From contig JACCLO010000007.1 of assembly GCA_029448655.1 (NCBI GenBank), forward strand, positions 124,001-188,000: a stretch of 64,000 bases of DNA, written 5' to 3'. The position numbers and the translations under genes are program-made. Origin of the DNA: Wolfiporia cocos. Taxonomy: Eukaryota > Basidiomycota > Agaricomycetes > Polyporales > Phaeolaceae. Shown here in pieces: positions 1 to 11,534 of this stretch (within the stretch, counting starts at the first letter, position 1; each line of letters opens with the position of its first letter). The notes beneath the pieces are model-generated. The model was not told where the DNA came from, did no database searches, and saw only the letters and a list, made by a program, of their open reading frames with translations.

Positions 1-431
1 ATTCGCGCAAGTCGGCGTAACGCCTTGAAGCTGTTCCATGACCATAACCAATCCGTAGACCTTTTCAGTCACGTTCGCGGTGGAATGCGGGCTTTGCCTG
101 AACAAACTCTGTGAACACGCCGATCTAGCCACGGCGCGTGATATCCGTCAGCTAATTGTGCTCTCTTTGATCATGATGAAGCTGAGTTGGGGGCCCCTAC
201 ATGGCTGAAACCTGTGAGATCAGCCCAGAGCAAGCCGACCGGCGTCGGCGTCTCCTAACAGGCCTAAAGATCGGCGTTTGGGGCGTAATCAAGCGCAAGA
301 GGTGCAGATACGGACTAATCATTTGACTCCCATTCGGCAGTACTATCGCGACGTTGCCGGTGCCCAACGCCCGTCACATAGCAGTCTGGTAACTCGCGTG
401 CCGCTTTTCATGAAAGCCTCTTGTCTCTGCC
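1..431. other. No recognisable gene
   Basis: I see no convincing exon or repeat here. It is the upstream flank of the DUF6533 gene that starts at 432 and probably contains its promoter, but no TATA box or other element stands out. Confidence 0.4.
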
Positions 432-2187
432 ATGGCACAGTGGAGCATCTACACCAAGTCGTAAGTGGTACCGGTAACCTTATGATCAAAGCTCGGACGA
501 TGAATTAGTGCGTTCATGCAGGCTGATCTCAAACTGGGTGACTGCCGCGGGCACAGGTTCGTTACGCCTATCATGCTCTATTTCGCCCGCCTCAACAGAG
601 ATGCCCTCCAGCAGCGTTTTGCTACGACTACTTCCTAACCCTCGACAGCGAGGTACGATACGTGTGGACTTGGAAGCCAAAGTGGTCGATGGGGAACGTG
701 CTCTTCTGGGGATTTCGATACTCCGCCCTGTTCAATACCACATTGATCGTGCTCAGCTGGGCACATCCAGCAAGTTGGGTGAATAATAGCGAACAGGTAC
801 GTATCTGATGTCATCTTTATCGCGAGAGCATTTCCTTACGCGAATCAATGTAAAGTGAGAGAGCTCAGTACCGACAAGTAATATGGCATTGACCGTTTTC
901 GTGTAGCTGTACTGCTGTCACGCTGGCGCAAATTTCTTTCAACTTCGTCCTCATGTGTAGCGCAGCTGGTCGGTTTCTTGCCATTTGCTCCAGATTCCCT
1001 GCTCAAATTGGTTCAAGTGTTCTCGGCATTGCGGGTATATGCCGTAACGGGCCGCAACATTTGGCTATCTCTCATCACTTGCGCCCTCGCATTAGTCTAT
1101 CCCGCGACTGTCGGTGTGAGTGTTATTCACATACTCGGGACATATTCCGAAGCCTGGAACGGTCACTAACATCCGCCTAGTATTCACTGATAGTACTGGA
1201 GCCCTCCTTTGCTGCAGTCATGAGTCCGATGTCATTCAGCCCAGGATTAGAGCCATGTTCTATTAGCATCGCTTCCCCTAATTGGTCAAGGTACGTATTA
1301 TGACCCAGGCATTTACTATAATATACAGCTTCCCTCGCTACTGTCTCCGATTTGACTGCGCACATAGCTGTGAGATGAAGCAATTTCCCCACTAATTGTG
1401 GCTGATCTCGCTATAGGGATGATCGGCTCCAGAGCATCAGCTGTAGCTTCCGATGGCTTCATTTTGATAGTCACATGGCTATACACCCGAAAGCCTGCGG
1501 TGCTATACGGTGAAACAGAGAGCACAAGTGTGACTACAGTGTTGATGAGAGATAGTGAGTGGTTGTGCCGATGATGCACTCCGAACTTTTTGCTCAGGAA
1601 GGTGTAGCGGCCCTCTACTTCGGGTAAAACCGACATTCTGATGCGTCATTCCGGAGCATTTACGTCCGAGATCAGAGCTCTCTTCATTATCAACGTATTA
1701 GGAATCCTATTCGAAAGTATGGAGTCCGTGAATGCCGGTGTAAGTAGCAACATCCAACGAATGTGTACACATCGAGATAAGTTGCATTCGTAGATCGATG
1801 TAGTGTTTGCCACTTTAACTCCACTGTAAGTTTATACTACATTACATCGGTCCGTACATTTATACATTGTGCATGAAAAGATTCACTGCCATAATCCTTT
1901 CGCACCTGATGTTCGATCTGCGGGCGGTATCCAGCGGAGGTGGAGACAGCTTCAACTCGTTATCTGTCAACCTATTCGCCACATTCACTGCAGCTCCCCC
2001 AGGTAACTTCGGACTTTTAAATCCTCATGATAAAGGCTCCGATCTTACTGGTGTTGTTTTTGTTTCCGAAGGCCAGGGCGAAGAAGATGTGGCGGGTTCC
2101 TCTACCAACGAGTTGGCGTCTCGGCGAAGACAATGGGCAGATCGCGACGTTAATACTGCTGACATTGAGATGCTGGTTATATCCTGA
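432..2187 (+). CDS. DUF6533-family integral membrane protein (13 exons)
   Basis: Function is unknown; DUF6533 proteins are multi-helix membrane proteins greatly expanded in agaricomycetes. My model has exons 432-460, 522-556, 612-796, 864-877, 907-956, 994-1115, 1181-1290, 1329-1369, 1417-1554, 1608-1623, 1676-1739, 1794-1825 and 1881-2187. All introns are GT-AG, the phases agree, and the exons sum to 1143 nt (380 aa plus stop). The family core is visible as YDYFLTLDSEVRYVW near residue 28. Hydrophobic helices follow, with ALRVYAVTGR and later ILIVTWLYTRKP. A conserved C-terminal ILSHLMFDLRAV precedes a polar, probably cytoplasmic tail. The start was chosen because MAQWSIYTKS joins in phase to LISNWVTAAGT. 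Exon 4 is only 14 nt and is inferred from phase. Exons 7-8 are the least certain. A similar gene lies at 60201-61862. Confidence 0.8.
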
Positions 2188-3906
2188 AGAGATCGATGCC
2201 AGCGCCTAAAGCGGAGCTTCACTCGCAGACATTGTCCCATGACCACCACCGAGTCTTTATTGTGTGACTTATTGCAGTGGACCAGATAATCGATTGCATA
2301 GCTCATAATACAAAAACCTTTGTATTGAGCTATGGAAGTGCTGGTGAGCCGTGCAGGGGGTCGTTCCTTAATCACCACCCATTTGTAGGACAAATAAGTC
2401 GATTATGCAGCGTAATCGATACAACGCGGCAGTGAGTGTTCGACATCATACCGGCTCTTCAGTCCAAACATCGTGTGGAAGATATTAGCAGGCTTTACTG
2501 TTATAGGCTGTTCTTATTCATGGACACATTTCACGGGTGCAAAGCACCCACAGATGTGGACAACCTTTGTGTGATGAATTTTGACAAATTTGCCTTGCGA
2601 CTGCGTCGTCGGACCTGTTTTATGCTCGAGAGGCTGAGTTGCCTACTCGCAGGCAAGCAGGGTACGCAAATCGACTATCGGCGCACTTATTGTTTTAAGA
2701 TAGGTCTGCCGCCTCCTGTTCATACGAGCGCATGAATTCAAGACCGAGGCTCAATCCTGTGGCAAAGGACGGATATCTGCTAGTTACTACATATTGATGG
2801 AGGGCTCTCCATCAATTTATTTGAAAACACTCGAAGCCATACGTAAGAGACGTGGCTTAGATGTGCGAAAGCAGCTGTTATGCGAATTCCCGATACTGCT
2901 TCATTCTAGAACCGTATTCGTACCCAGTATGACAAATATACAAGTCGGGTATGGAAGGTAAAATAACCCCACGGTCTTTTATGATATAAATGATGACATT
3001 CTTGCAGTATGGACGTTGAAGCCGAACATTACGCGAAATTCATAATTGAGGTCTGGTAGCACTTGAGTTGTGCTTACTGAAGCTTAGTTATTTTCCCTCC
3101 ACTATAATAGTAGGCGGCGGTGCTCAACAGGCTCTAATGTTAACGTGGAAATACACACCAGCACGCAAGGCTCGTGGCGAGCGTGTGATTAAGTTCTGAC
3201 AGGACCACGGACGCGAGTGGGGTGCGTGTCATTACCGCGTACGTGCCATATCCTCCGCCGCCGCATTATGCCTAGTTGTCTATGCTCAAAACGCGAGTCG
3301 TATTCCGCTTCTCGAGTCGCTTCTTGTATCTCTTCCATCCACTGTCGATAGAAGTTATTCTGATGCTGCTCTCTTCGGCTACATCTCAGCTTGTGATGAT
3401 TACCTGACTATTTATCGGAGTCGCCAGTAACCGTTCCCTTAGAACGCTTCATCGTGCGTGGGATCGCGACCACCTGCAACTTTATCACGGCATCGGTCTG
3501 CGAGGTTCATGACAAGTGTGATCAATCATCCGTATCCAACTGTGTGACACTGTGTGTGCGAGTCTGATGAGCCTGGTGACAGTCGGACTCGCAGCGTTCC
3601 ATCTGCCGCTGCACTACTCTGCTGTTTCCCCACAGAATGCAATTTCCTCAGATCCATACCAGCTGAACGGCATGTTTCCCTGGTATGTTGCTCGAGTAAG
3701 ACATCTGAGACCGCTATAATCTCATTCACCGAATGTTTAGACGCTAGAAGAGGTTAATGGGTAGTTGTGCATACGGCTACGCGTACGGCTGTGGCGCTAG
3801 CTTTGTGTCGCATTCATGTGATAAAGTTACTAACTCGCTCTATCTATTGTTATAAGGCACATCTTTACGTCGGGACCGATATGCTCACTAGCTCAACCTA
3901 ATGTAG
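2188..3906. other. Intergenic, no recognisable gene
   Basis: There is a 99-codon reading frame at 2436-2735 and a coding-like stretch at about 3558-3700 that ends at a good donor (GTAAGA). I recognise neither and cannot build a multi-exon model. No terminal repeats or TSDs were found. Confidence 0.35.
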
Positions 3907-5431
3907 CTAGGCTGGCACGTGAAGTCGACCCTCCTTTCTCTCTTACCACCACCATCGCCTTAGGCGCTCACGTACCGTCCACCTAAACAACACCCCCTAC
4001 GCACCGTCCACCTCACCATGAACACCCAACGCACCGTCCGAGTACACAGAGGGTCCCTAACGACATCACCCCTGCTACCTTTGCCTTTGATCTTCTTTTC
4101 AACGCCGCCCAGAGCATTCACCGGGCGCATGAAACCACCCCATCAACCTACGCTCTTCCTCTCTGGAAGACGCACGTATCCTACCTTCTCACCGCTATCA
4201 CCCATGGTGCCAATGAATTGGCCCACATCGAACTCCCCTCCCTGCTCACCTTGCAGCAGGAAGTCAACAACCTTGCGCTCCACCTTACCTCACTCCTAGC
4301 ACCCACTTTCAACAACCCTTTACCCACCACCCCCACACCCTCCACCCCTAAGCCGCGCACCACTCCATCCACACCTCACCTCAAACACGTTTCCAAACGC
4401 TCTATCCGACCCACCCTGAAGAAGCTCGAACCGCGTCTACACTGGGTTCCGAATCGTCCCGAGACACCACCTCAAACACCATCCCCACAACCTACGCCTC
4501 CTCATACCCCATCACCCACCCCCAGTCATCACTCTGTCGACTCTGTCGACACCGTTGAATTCCTACTCGAGTCACCACTATATGATCACCCTATTGGCCC
4601 CCTCGAGAAACCCCTTTACGACCAACCTGCCGGTCCTATGGAAGGACCTCTCTACGATCAACCCGCTGGTCCTATGGAAGGACCAATTTTTTCACACCCC
4701 GCCGGCCCCAAACCGTGGGGCAATGTGTTGTACGCACCTCCTCATATCTTTATCCCCACCCATTCTCTCACACTCCAAATCAACAACATCCTTCGACGTC
4801 CATCCCCGAACTCCGAGCCTTACGACTCTCACCTTCTCAGCATGGAATGGTACGAGGTAATCCGGAACGCCATGTTCTGGTACCGTCTACACCGTGCCAA
4901 CGTCCAACACGCCGAACTGATTCAAATTTCCAACTTCAACTGGATCAACGACAAATCCACGAAGCTCCGATCCTCCATTTACGTATCCTTCCCCGACGAC
5001 GACACGCACGTCATCCTTGAACACATCGAAGAATCTCCTACCGGCGTCCAACGCATCGCTCGCAAACACGACGTATTCAACCCTCAGATCTCTTGGGAGA
5101 TCGTCACCTCCATACCCATTTCTGCAGCGAGTTCTTCTGCATCGTAGTTATACTTTTTCTACTCCTTCTCCACCCATATTCCAAAGTATTTATTGAACAA
5201 GCGTCGGCCTAACTCGGGGCCCGTATGACGTTAGTTCCACTCTTTTGGAGTACCTTCGACCCCTTTCCCTCTCACCACAACTAACAGACGTCCCATCGCT
5301 AACACCACCCTACTCATATTTGCGATACTCTTCACCTTCGACCATGGGCTCTAGCAGCTGCCGCACATGTACATAGTATACTGACTGCGGGGTATAAATG
5401 GTTGTCTCTCTCTCTCTAGGCTGGCACGTGA
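3907..5431 (+). mobile_element. Single-ORF retroposon, copy 1, with 16-bp TSDs
   Basis: The unit lies between two perfect 16-bp direct repeats, CTAGGCTGGCACGTGA, at 3907-3922 and 5416-5431. The body (3923-5415) starts near CGACCCTCCTTTC and ends in TATAAATGG followed by a (TC)n run. Copy 2 (20565-32655, minus strand) begins and ends at the same places and is bounded by its own, different 16-bp repeat, so the repeats are TSDs. A long TSD, a simple-repeat 3' end and a 5'-truncated copy (about 11285-11534) are hallmarks of LINE-type retroposition. No reverse transcriptase is present, so the unit is non-autonomous or is a mobilised gene. Its only coding content is the ORF below. Confidence 0.75.
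4018..5147 (+). pseudogene. Retroposon protein of unknown function, frameshifted near its start
   Basis: I do not recognise this protein. The natural ATG is at 4018, as copy 2 shows, where the equivalent ATG is in frame. In copy 1 about one base is missing near 4040, so the start is out of frame with the long frame that runs to the stop at 5147; that frame is open from about 3985. The predicted full protein is about 375 aa. It has an N-terminal part containing ALPLWKTHVSYLLTAITHGA, a Pro/Thr/Ser-rich linker, about three repeats of a 12-residue unit around PLYDQPAGPMEG, and a C-terminal domain with EWYEVIRNAMFWYRLH and SSIYVSFPDDDTHVILEHIE. No catalytic motif, zinc finger or membrane segment is obvious. 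It is intron-less. It could be an ORF1-like nucleic-acid-binding protein or a captured host gene; neither is shown. Confidence 0.6.
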
Positions 5432-5821
5432 CAACTCTCACCAAACCACCGTTCAAATTAGCGGTGTCCTATGCCGAGACGAATACACCTTCGCACTACT
5501 CACCGACGACGAACTCGCCGCAGACTTCCTCGACGCCCTCAATTCCACGTCTTTCTACAGCCATGTCCCACTCACCATGAAGTACATCTTCGATCTCCAA
5601 TCCATCACTTGGCTTTACCCCAATATCCCCGACGGTAAAACCAAATTGTCCATCCTATCTCTTTCGACAACAACGAACATGACCATATCCTTCACGTGCT
5701 TGAACGCGCCATCTTCGAACTCGAACTCAATAACGACACCGTCACCACTCTCTTTCATGGACGACTCTCCATGGTAGTACAGTTGGGGACAACCAAACAC
5801 GGTAAATTCGATACTGAGTAG
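5432..5821 (+). pseudogene. Coding-like remnant of unknown family, one frameshift
   Basis: Directly after the retroposon's 3' TSD one frame reads VQISGVLCRDEYTFALLTDD, then LTMKYIFDLQSITWLYPN, up to about 5635. After a shift of one base it continues as HILHVLERAIFELELNNDTV to a TAG next to the LTR insertion point at 5821. The absence of stops and the amphipathic composition suggest a real protein of at least 120 aa interrupted by one indel. It is absent from the other two retroposon copies, so it belongs to the target locus, not the element. No upstream half is visible left of 3907. Family unknown. Confidence 0.5.
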
Positions 5822-6765
5822 TGTCACAGAACTTTTCTGTGATTTATCTATAATGCGATTACCGGGGGTCGAACTCACGACCTAGGGACTTGCCGAATAG
5901 ACACGTGCCTTTACTGGCGCGTATCTACCAAGTAGCTAGCGTGTCACAGATTCTGTGGCATGTAGGTACGCCCCCAGCGGGGGTCGATCTTAGGTATTTA
6001 CGTCTGATAGTCACATGACCTCGTCCGCCAGTTACACAGTGGACTAGTAGTTACGCGTAGCCCCCCCTCCTCTGGTCTAGCGCTGACTTACATAACATAG
6101 ATACATGTGACGGGCACTTACATAACGTACGCACAGACCACGCCTTTAGGGCTGGTCTCAAGTCCAGTAGCGTACGCTCCCCCATGTATATAAGCTAGTG
6201 CGTTCTGAGGCTTACACCTCAGAACTGTTAATCTCGACTATGGGCTAGTCCCTCAAACTCTCATCTCTCAGCGTGCTAGTCTGGGGCCCTCGATGATGCA
6301 TACAACGTCTTGGCAAATACGCCTCCAAGCACAATCTAGTACGTTGACACAAGTTTGTGTCATAGCGCGCGCGGCTACCTTCTTCTACAGTATATCACAT
6401 GGTCCATTAAGTAAGCGTTCCAGTCCTTGATCGTTAGGCGCGTGCGCACGGGCCACGTCGCTTTAGGGCAAGGGTAGTTACCAAAGTACTACAGCGCTTC
6501 CCCCATGTATATATACCTAAGAGTCTGAGGCGTACTCCTCAGACTCATCAATTTGGCATTGGCCTTAGGGCCGCCTTTACTCCATGCCTCGCTGCGCTGT
6601 CTGATTATCCTGCTAGTCTGGGAGACCCTCGACTACGCTGTAGTGCTTGTCGACTACCCCTCGTATAGCATCTTGGGGACCGCCTCGTATCTGAAAGGCG
6701 TTAGTAGTGGGAGTAGGACTTAGTGGGCGGGCGTTGGTTGAGGTATGACCCAGAGTATTGGGTCA
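5822..6765 (+). mobile_element. Solo LTR, TGTCAC family, split by another LTR
   Basis: It starts TGTCACAG and ends GGTCA, with 5-bp TSD AGTAG at 5817-5821 and 6766-6770. After removal of the nested copy (5942-6362 plus one TSD) it is about 518 bp. Near its 5' end an antisense tRNA-like block is visible: box-B complement GGGTCGAACTC at about 5868-5876 and box-A complement at about 5925-5938. A TATA-like ATGTATATATAC is followed by a 10-bp hairpin, GAGTCTGAGG / CCTCAGACTC (6521-6530 and 6537-6546). No internal retroelement sequence remains. Confidence 0.85.
5942..6362 (+). mobile_element. Solo LTR, TGTCAC family, nested
   Basis: It is a 421-bp copy starting TGTCACAG and ending GTGTCA, flanked by TSD TAGCG at 5937-5941 and 6363-6367. 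It carries TATATAAG and the family hairpin TTCTGAGG / CCTCAGAA at 6203-6224. It is inserted into the tRNA-like part of the LTR at 5822-6765. Confidence 0.85.
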
Positions 6766-6984
6766 AGTAGATACGAGTTTTTGGCATAAAACTGATATCA
6801 GGAATGGATCCAGAAGGCCTTAAAGCCCTCCAGAACCATCTCCGAGAATTTTCCCACGAGTATTTAGCTGCGCCAAATTTTGGGGGCAACTTTGCCAGGC
6901 ATCTACAGGGTGCTTGAAGGGTGTCTGTATTCTGGGATGCCAACATACGGTAGTAGAGCTATTGTGATTACATGAAGTGAACTT

Positions 6985-7949
6985 GTATGGCAATGAATCA
7001 ATTCAATACTGCTTCTATTGCCATCATTGCCCCCTGCAAAACCTGCTGATGCTGTCTATACTTCCTTGCAGCTCAAGCAGCAGCTTTATCTGTCAGTCCA
7101 TGCCGATATGCATCCATGAAGCACCATGACTTGTTAATGAAGCAATGAATGGTGTTGACTGGGCATGAATTGAGTTTCTCCCAGGCAACTTCTTTGGCTT
7201 CATTGAAGCTTTTACTTTAAGGTATCTGTATTTACACCATCCCCAGTATGTAGTGATGTGCCAGGCCCGGCTTTGGGCCATAGGCCAGGCCGGGCCAAGC
7301 CCTACTTGGGCCGGGCCAGGCTGGGCCCTACACCACGGCTTGAGATGGCCCAGGGCCCGGCTTGTGTCTCAAGCCAGGCCGGGCCAAGCCATGAGCCCCG
7401 GGCCTCAAAGCTCTAACAGATAAAATGTCTAGTAACTATGATATAAGGATATATATAGTAGCAGTATGCTATATTCCAATGTAGTATCTCTATATTCTTA
7501 AATTCAAGCAAGAGGATAGTCCCATGGATTGAATTCTTGGTGCGCTCACTTTGGGCGCCTATACGATGCCCCATTTGGTAGGTGTGCCACAGAGCACCGT
7601 GCCGGTGAAATGATGATTTCACACTATAATTCACTAATTATTTGGAGCTTGGATTTGTCAGAAGATAGTTGGAGAAGGTATGTTATGAGTTTGTGTGGCT
7701 ACAATGATGATCATCCTCACAGTGCCAGGCCCTGGGCAAGCCCCAGGCTGGGCCGGGCCAAGCCGTGGGCCGTCAATGGGGGCCTGGCTTGAGGTTTTGA
7801 AAAGCCAAGGCCGTCCAAAGCTGGGCCAAAGCCAGGGGCTTTCAGGCTGGGCCGGGCCGGCACATCACTACCAGTATGTAGAGAAAATGCTATCACAGAA
7901 CTCATGGGCACCAAAATGCACTTGGCTGAGCAAAGGAACTGTACCACTC
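6985..7949 (-). pseudogene. C-terminal remnant of a DDE-superfamily transposase
   Basis: On the minus strand, reading down from about 7949, the frames give YWGWCKYRYLKVK, then INKSWCFMDAYRHGLTDKAA, then AMMAIEAVLN before a stop near 6985. From memory this pattern, preceded by a degraded equivalent of HCELNPIE, matches the C-terminal end of a DDE-type transposase common in agaricomycetes. It contains frameshifts and stops and is split by the hAT element at 7251-7870. The catalytic glutamate region reads DSIF instead of NPIE, so it is dead. The N-terminal half is not found; the remnants at 9430-9664 could belong to it, but that is speculative. Confidence 0.55.
7251..7870. mobile_element. hAT-type non-autonomous element (620 bp)
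   Basis: The termini are inverted, TAGTGATGTGCC and GGCACATCACTA, and the 8-bp TSD CCAGTATG is at 7243-7250 and 7871-7878. The TAGTG start and 8-bp TSD are typical of hAT transposons. Both ends are packed with GGGCCGGGC-type subterminal repeats; the middle is AT-rich and non-coding. Related elements lie at 31504, 37348 and 48347. Confidence 0.85.
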
Positions 7950-8032
7950 TGACACAAGCAACAACTCAAGCAACTACTCAGGGGAATATGACTCGCACAA
8001 AGGCATATTCCAGATCTGAGGCTACTCAAGGC

Positions 8033-9119
8033 TGACACAGTCCTACTGACTGTGGGACCCGGCCCTGCCGGGGGACTATCTAACCTCCTAACTCCTTATC
8101 CCTAGAGGCGAGCGGACGTGGGGCGGCTGCGAAGGCTAAGCGTCGAGCTACCAGACTAGCACGCATAAGGTGAGATGGAGACGTCGAAGTTGAAGGTGAG
8201 GCGGAGGCACGCGCAGTCAAGGGTGTAAGAGTGTCACAGATTTTGGCCTTATTAGCTGATTTGTGCGCCCTACGGTAGAACCTAGCGCCCGACGCCACCT
8301 CCTAGACGCGCGTGCCAGCGCTTGGAAGGGAGGCAGACAGATCACGTGACTTTAGGTCACATGCAGGTAGTAGACTAGCGCCCTGGTCCCGTGCTATTAC
8401 TTACCTAATTATGTCATATGATCGTGGGTAGCGTAGAAGTACTTACACGCACGGACCACGCCTTTAGGGCCGGCAGTGTAGAACAGTAGGTAGCGCGTCT
8501 ACTCATGTATATAAGCCTATGCATTCTGGGGCTTACTCCCCAGAACTAGAAATCTCTCGACGTCCTCCCTGATGAGGGGCAGGACTGTCACCCATGGAAC
8601 TCCCTGTGTGCTGCGCGACTACCTTCATTAAGTCATGCTAGTCTGGGAGACCCTCTACCTCTATGCGCGTACGCCTAGAACCGACACACCTTGGGGCTGC
8701 GCCTGAACACTGGAGATAGGGGGGGGAAGGGCGGTATGTTCTGTGTCAAAGAGAGAGGGCCTAAGCCCTTATGCCGACATTCCAAAGAATGGGGAGTAAG
8801 CCCCATTCTGCCAACGTTAAATACATGAGTGAAAGCATTGCCAGTAATGGCCGCCCTAAAGTACCAGGCCCATGCGCAGGTAACTAAGAGGCTGTGCTGT
8901 AACTAGTAACACTATATGTAATGGAGTGACCGTCATGTGATGTAGGTGAAGGCGCGCGCACCCGTGAGCGCACATGTACATTATCTTATCTAATCTACTG
9001 GGTCTGGCGTCTAACATAAGAGGGTGACGCTGAGGTGCTAACGTACCGGGGGGAGCCCGCATAAAGGCCTGTAGAACCCCTAGAAAGCTGGGTTAGTGGT
9101 CACAGCGAAAACTGTGACA
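8033..9119 (-). mobile_element. Solo LTR, TGTCAC family, nested and itself split
   Basis: It is flanked by TSD AAGGC at 8028-8032 and 9120-9124. It carries the family hairpin AGAATGGGG / CCCCATTCT at 8786-8809 in minus orientation. The forward LTR at 8232-8748 is inserted in it. Confidence 0.85.
8232..8748 (+). mobile_element. Solo LTR, TGTCAC family, nested
   Basis: It is a 517-bp copy, TGTCACAG to GTGTCA, with TSD AAGAG at 8227-8231 and 8749-8753. TATATAAG is followed by the hairpin TTCTGGGG / CCCCAGAA at 8524-8545. It is the innermost of three nested LTRs. Confidence 0.88.
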
Positions 9120-9429
9120 AAGGCGTATAAGGCCAAGACGAGTCTGGGGTGCTACCCTGCTCATTGGCCAGTATATATGCTATTCTACTGTTTGTACATT
9201 GTTTGGCAACTGTACAGTATTATGTAATCAGATAGTCCGTAGTAATGTAAGTAACCCTATAATGGGTGTAGGTACATGGCACAGAGTGTCTGGGGGTCTG
9301 GTAACATGTGATAGGGTGTCCAGGGTCTTGGCACGTGACTGCTTAGGTGTGCGCTTAGATAAGATAAGGGGTTTAGGCTTTAGTCACTAGTCGTTGGCTA
9401 GGCGAAAGAAATCGGCTTGTGACACACTC

Positions 9430-9664
9430 CTTGCAAACACATGAGGAAGTAGGCACAGGCTTGGTGACTTGATTACTACCTATAGGCACCTAGTGCAATC
9501 ACCAGCACTTGTCCAGATGCCATGCACAGACTTCAACATAGTGTCCTTCAAAGCTTCTCCATGCTTCTCATGGGCAGTGGGAAGCTCTTTGGCTTGATTC
9601 TTGAGCCTGGTCAGGTTTCTCTTGCCCTTCGGAGGTTGCATTACTGATGGGGGACAGTGCTTAG
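9430..9664 (-). other. Possible degraded coding stretch
   Basis: On the minus strand a frame open from the LTR junction reads KGKRNLTRLKNQAKELPTAH and continues about 60 codons before a stop. Family unknown; it may be a transposase remnant. Confidence 0.25.
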
Positions 9665-10226
9665 TGTCACAGAACGACCTGTATGGGCTCTACAACATCC
9701 CTTGCTATGGATCGCAAGGCGTCGCTGCATGCGTGACCAACTCCCTGCACCCTTGCCACCTCCATGTCCACTCCCTAGATACAATATAGACCACCTGACC
9801 TAGTAGAAAAGCGCTCCGGGGTAGTGCATGTTGCCGCTCACTCACATCACGGTCACTCACTTAGTTACTTGTAGCATTACATCATGGTCACTCATAGCAC
9901 TGCCTCTGTTGTATGCACAGACCCAGACTTAAAGGCATACTGTGAGTGCTGTACACACATGTATATAAGTAGACAGCAGATGGGGCTTACTCCCCATCTT
10001 TAGTATTTTTGGCAATAGGGCTTAGGTCCCTTTCTTGCAACCTCTCTGTGTGCACTGGCCAACACCGCCCCTTGTTCCTTCTTGTCTGACTTGACTGGGG
10101 CATTATCTCAGCTTATAAGGCACTTAGGCACCTGAAGGCTCAGTGCTGCCCATCGCTCTAGCTGGACACTAGGCCATAGAGAACCCCTGGCTGCACCGGT
10201 CGCACAGACGTTGTGAGTCTGTGTCA
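9665..10226 (+). mobile_element. Solo LTR, TGTCAC family
   Basis: It is a 562-bp copy, TGTCACAG to GTGTCA, with TSD CTTAG at 9660-9664 and 10227-10231. TATATAAG is followed by the hairpin AGATGGGG / CCCCATCT at 9978-9999. Confidence 0.88.
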
Positions 10227-10527
10227 CTTAGGGCAGAACTCAATGATTTTTATAATGCAAACTGCTCGATGAATTTTGCTAGTAATGATACCATCGTATT
10301 CAGAATGACAAAAGAATCATTTTGCGCAATTTCTCGTCGATTTTATCGATTTTTTGGGCACTACACCAAAATTTCAGAGGTAAAATTTTCAAATTGACTT
10401 TGAGTGAAATTGGCTCATATAAACACCTTCCTAACTATGTGATGGATACATTCCCATACCAAAACTTGCTATCTATCATGTGAAACAGCAGGAATAACTC
10501 ATCAAAAGATTTACCATCTTTGCTTGT
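10227..10527. other. AT-rich non-coding stretch
   Basis: It lies between two solo LTRs. I see no open frame of note and no terminal repeats. Confidence 0.4.
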
Positions 10528-11276
10528 TGTTACAGTAGAACCATGTAATACTTCTTTTTCTCGACTCCGTCTCATGACCTCCATGACCACGACCTTCATG
10601 ACCCTTCTCAACCATGACCCTCATGACCATGACCTCCATGACCACAACCTTCATGACCCTTCTCAACCATGACCCTCATGACCATGACCTCCACAACCTC
10701 CACAACCTTTGCAACTGCAACCTCCACAACCTCCACAACCTCCTTGACCATGGCCCCCATGACCTCTGTTCCTCGACCAATACCCTATGCCCATATGTTC
10801 TTCTCATATCAGGTTCTAGTTGGTATCTGGTGTTTCACCATAGGGTCTCAACACCCTACACCCCATACATTCCAGTCGTATCACATTCTAGCATGTACTT
10901 GGGTGTCCAACTACCATGGTTCTTGTGTCTCAACCCCTGTCATGCTTGACTGTGACCTTCTTATCAGTCAGCATAACATACTAGCCTTATGGATATAATA
11001 GTAGCAGTACTAAGGACACTATGACACCGATCAATAGTTAGCAGTATATAATCCAATGTACATACTGGCTGAGTTCCTCAGCTTGACCCTGTTGAATTAC
11101 AGGGATCTTATACTCATTCTCGAACTTAGGCAACTAAGCTCTCACTTGTATATCTAGACTCTGACTCTCCAGTACCAGCCCTGGAGTTGAACAAGTAGTG
11201 TGCTACTTGACTTGCTAAGTAACTCATCCAAGTTATCGTAGCTGAACAGATATTCAATCTGTAACACTTGTCCCCA
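10528..11276 (+). mobile_element. Solo LTR related to the second Ty3 element, with an internal tandem repeat
   Basis: It starts TGTTACAG and ends TGTAACA, with TSD CTTGT at 10523-10527 and 11277-11281. The downstream half (about 10975-11276) closely resembles the 3' LTR at 42454-42995, including the CTCAGCTTGACC block. The upstream half contains a tandem array of (CATGACCWC)n type at about 10570-10760. The 749-bp length against 542 bp at 42454 is largely explained by that array. Confidence 0.75.
10570..10760. repeat. CATGACC-rich tandem array inside an LTR
   Basis: It consists of short degenerate 9-12-bp units such as CATGACCTC and CACAACCTC in tandem. The frames it opens are repeat artefacts. 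Confidence 0.7.
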
Positions 11277-11284
11277 ACTGTATG

Positions 11285-11534
11285 TAACCACACATGACAT
11301 CCTCCATCACCATTGCATATGTTCACTTTCTTCACTCAATACTCATACTTCATCCCATTTTTCTTCTATTCATCCTTACTACCACAACACCCTTACAATA
11401 TCCAATGAAGTATGACCCCCTCCATCACCCTACTCTACCATTTGGCACTCTTTACTCCAATGTGGCTCTAGTTAGCTGCCACACATGTACTTAGGATACT
11501 GGCTGTGGAATATAAATGGATGTCTCTCTCTCTA
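11285..11534 (+). mobile_element. 5'-truncated copy (copy 3) of the single-ORF retroposon
   Basis: The sequence matches the 3' untranslated part and end of copy 1, including the GCTGCC..CACATGTAC block and TATAAATGG followed by (TC)n ending near 11534. It is strongly CpG-depleted relative to copy 1. Only the 3' portion is present. The sequence just beyond, CTAGGCTGGCATGTGT, resembles the TSD of copy 1. No matching 5' TSD is seen. Confidence 0.55.

Larger units (their letters stand above)
7950..9424 (-). mobile_element. Solo LTR of the third Ty3 family, split
   Basis: On the minus strand it starts TGTCACAAGCCGATTTC and ends near CTTGTGTCA. It matches the 377-bp 3' LTR at 45561-45937. TSD CACTC is at 7945-7949 and 9425-9429. 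The LTR at 8033-9119 plus one TSD accounts for the extra length, leaving about 383 bp of its own sequence. Confidence 0.85.

Noticed and set aside
7717..7947. Pro/Ala/Gly-rich frames over the hAT ends
   Set aside because: They arise from GGGCC repeats in the transposon termini.
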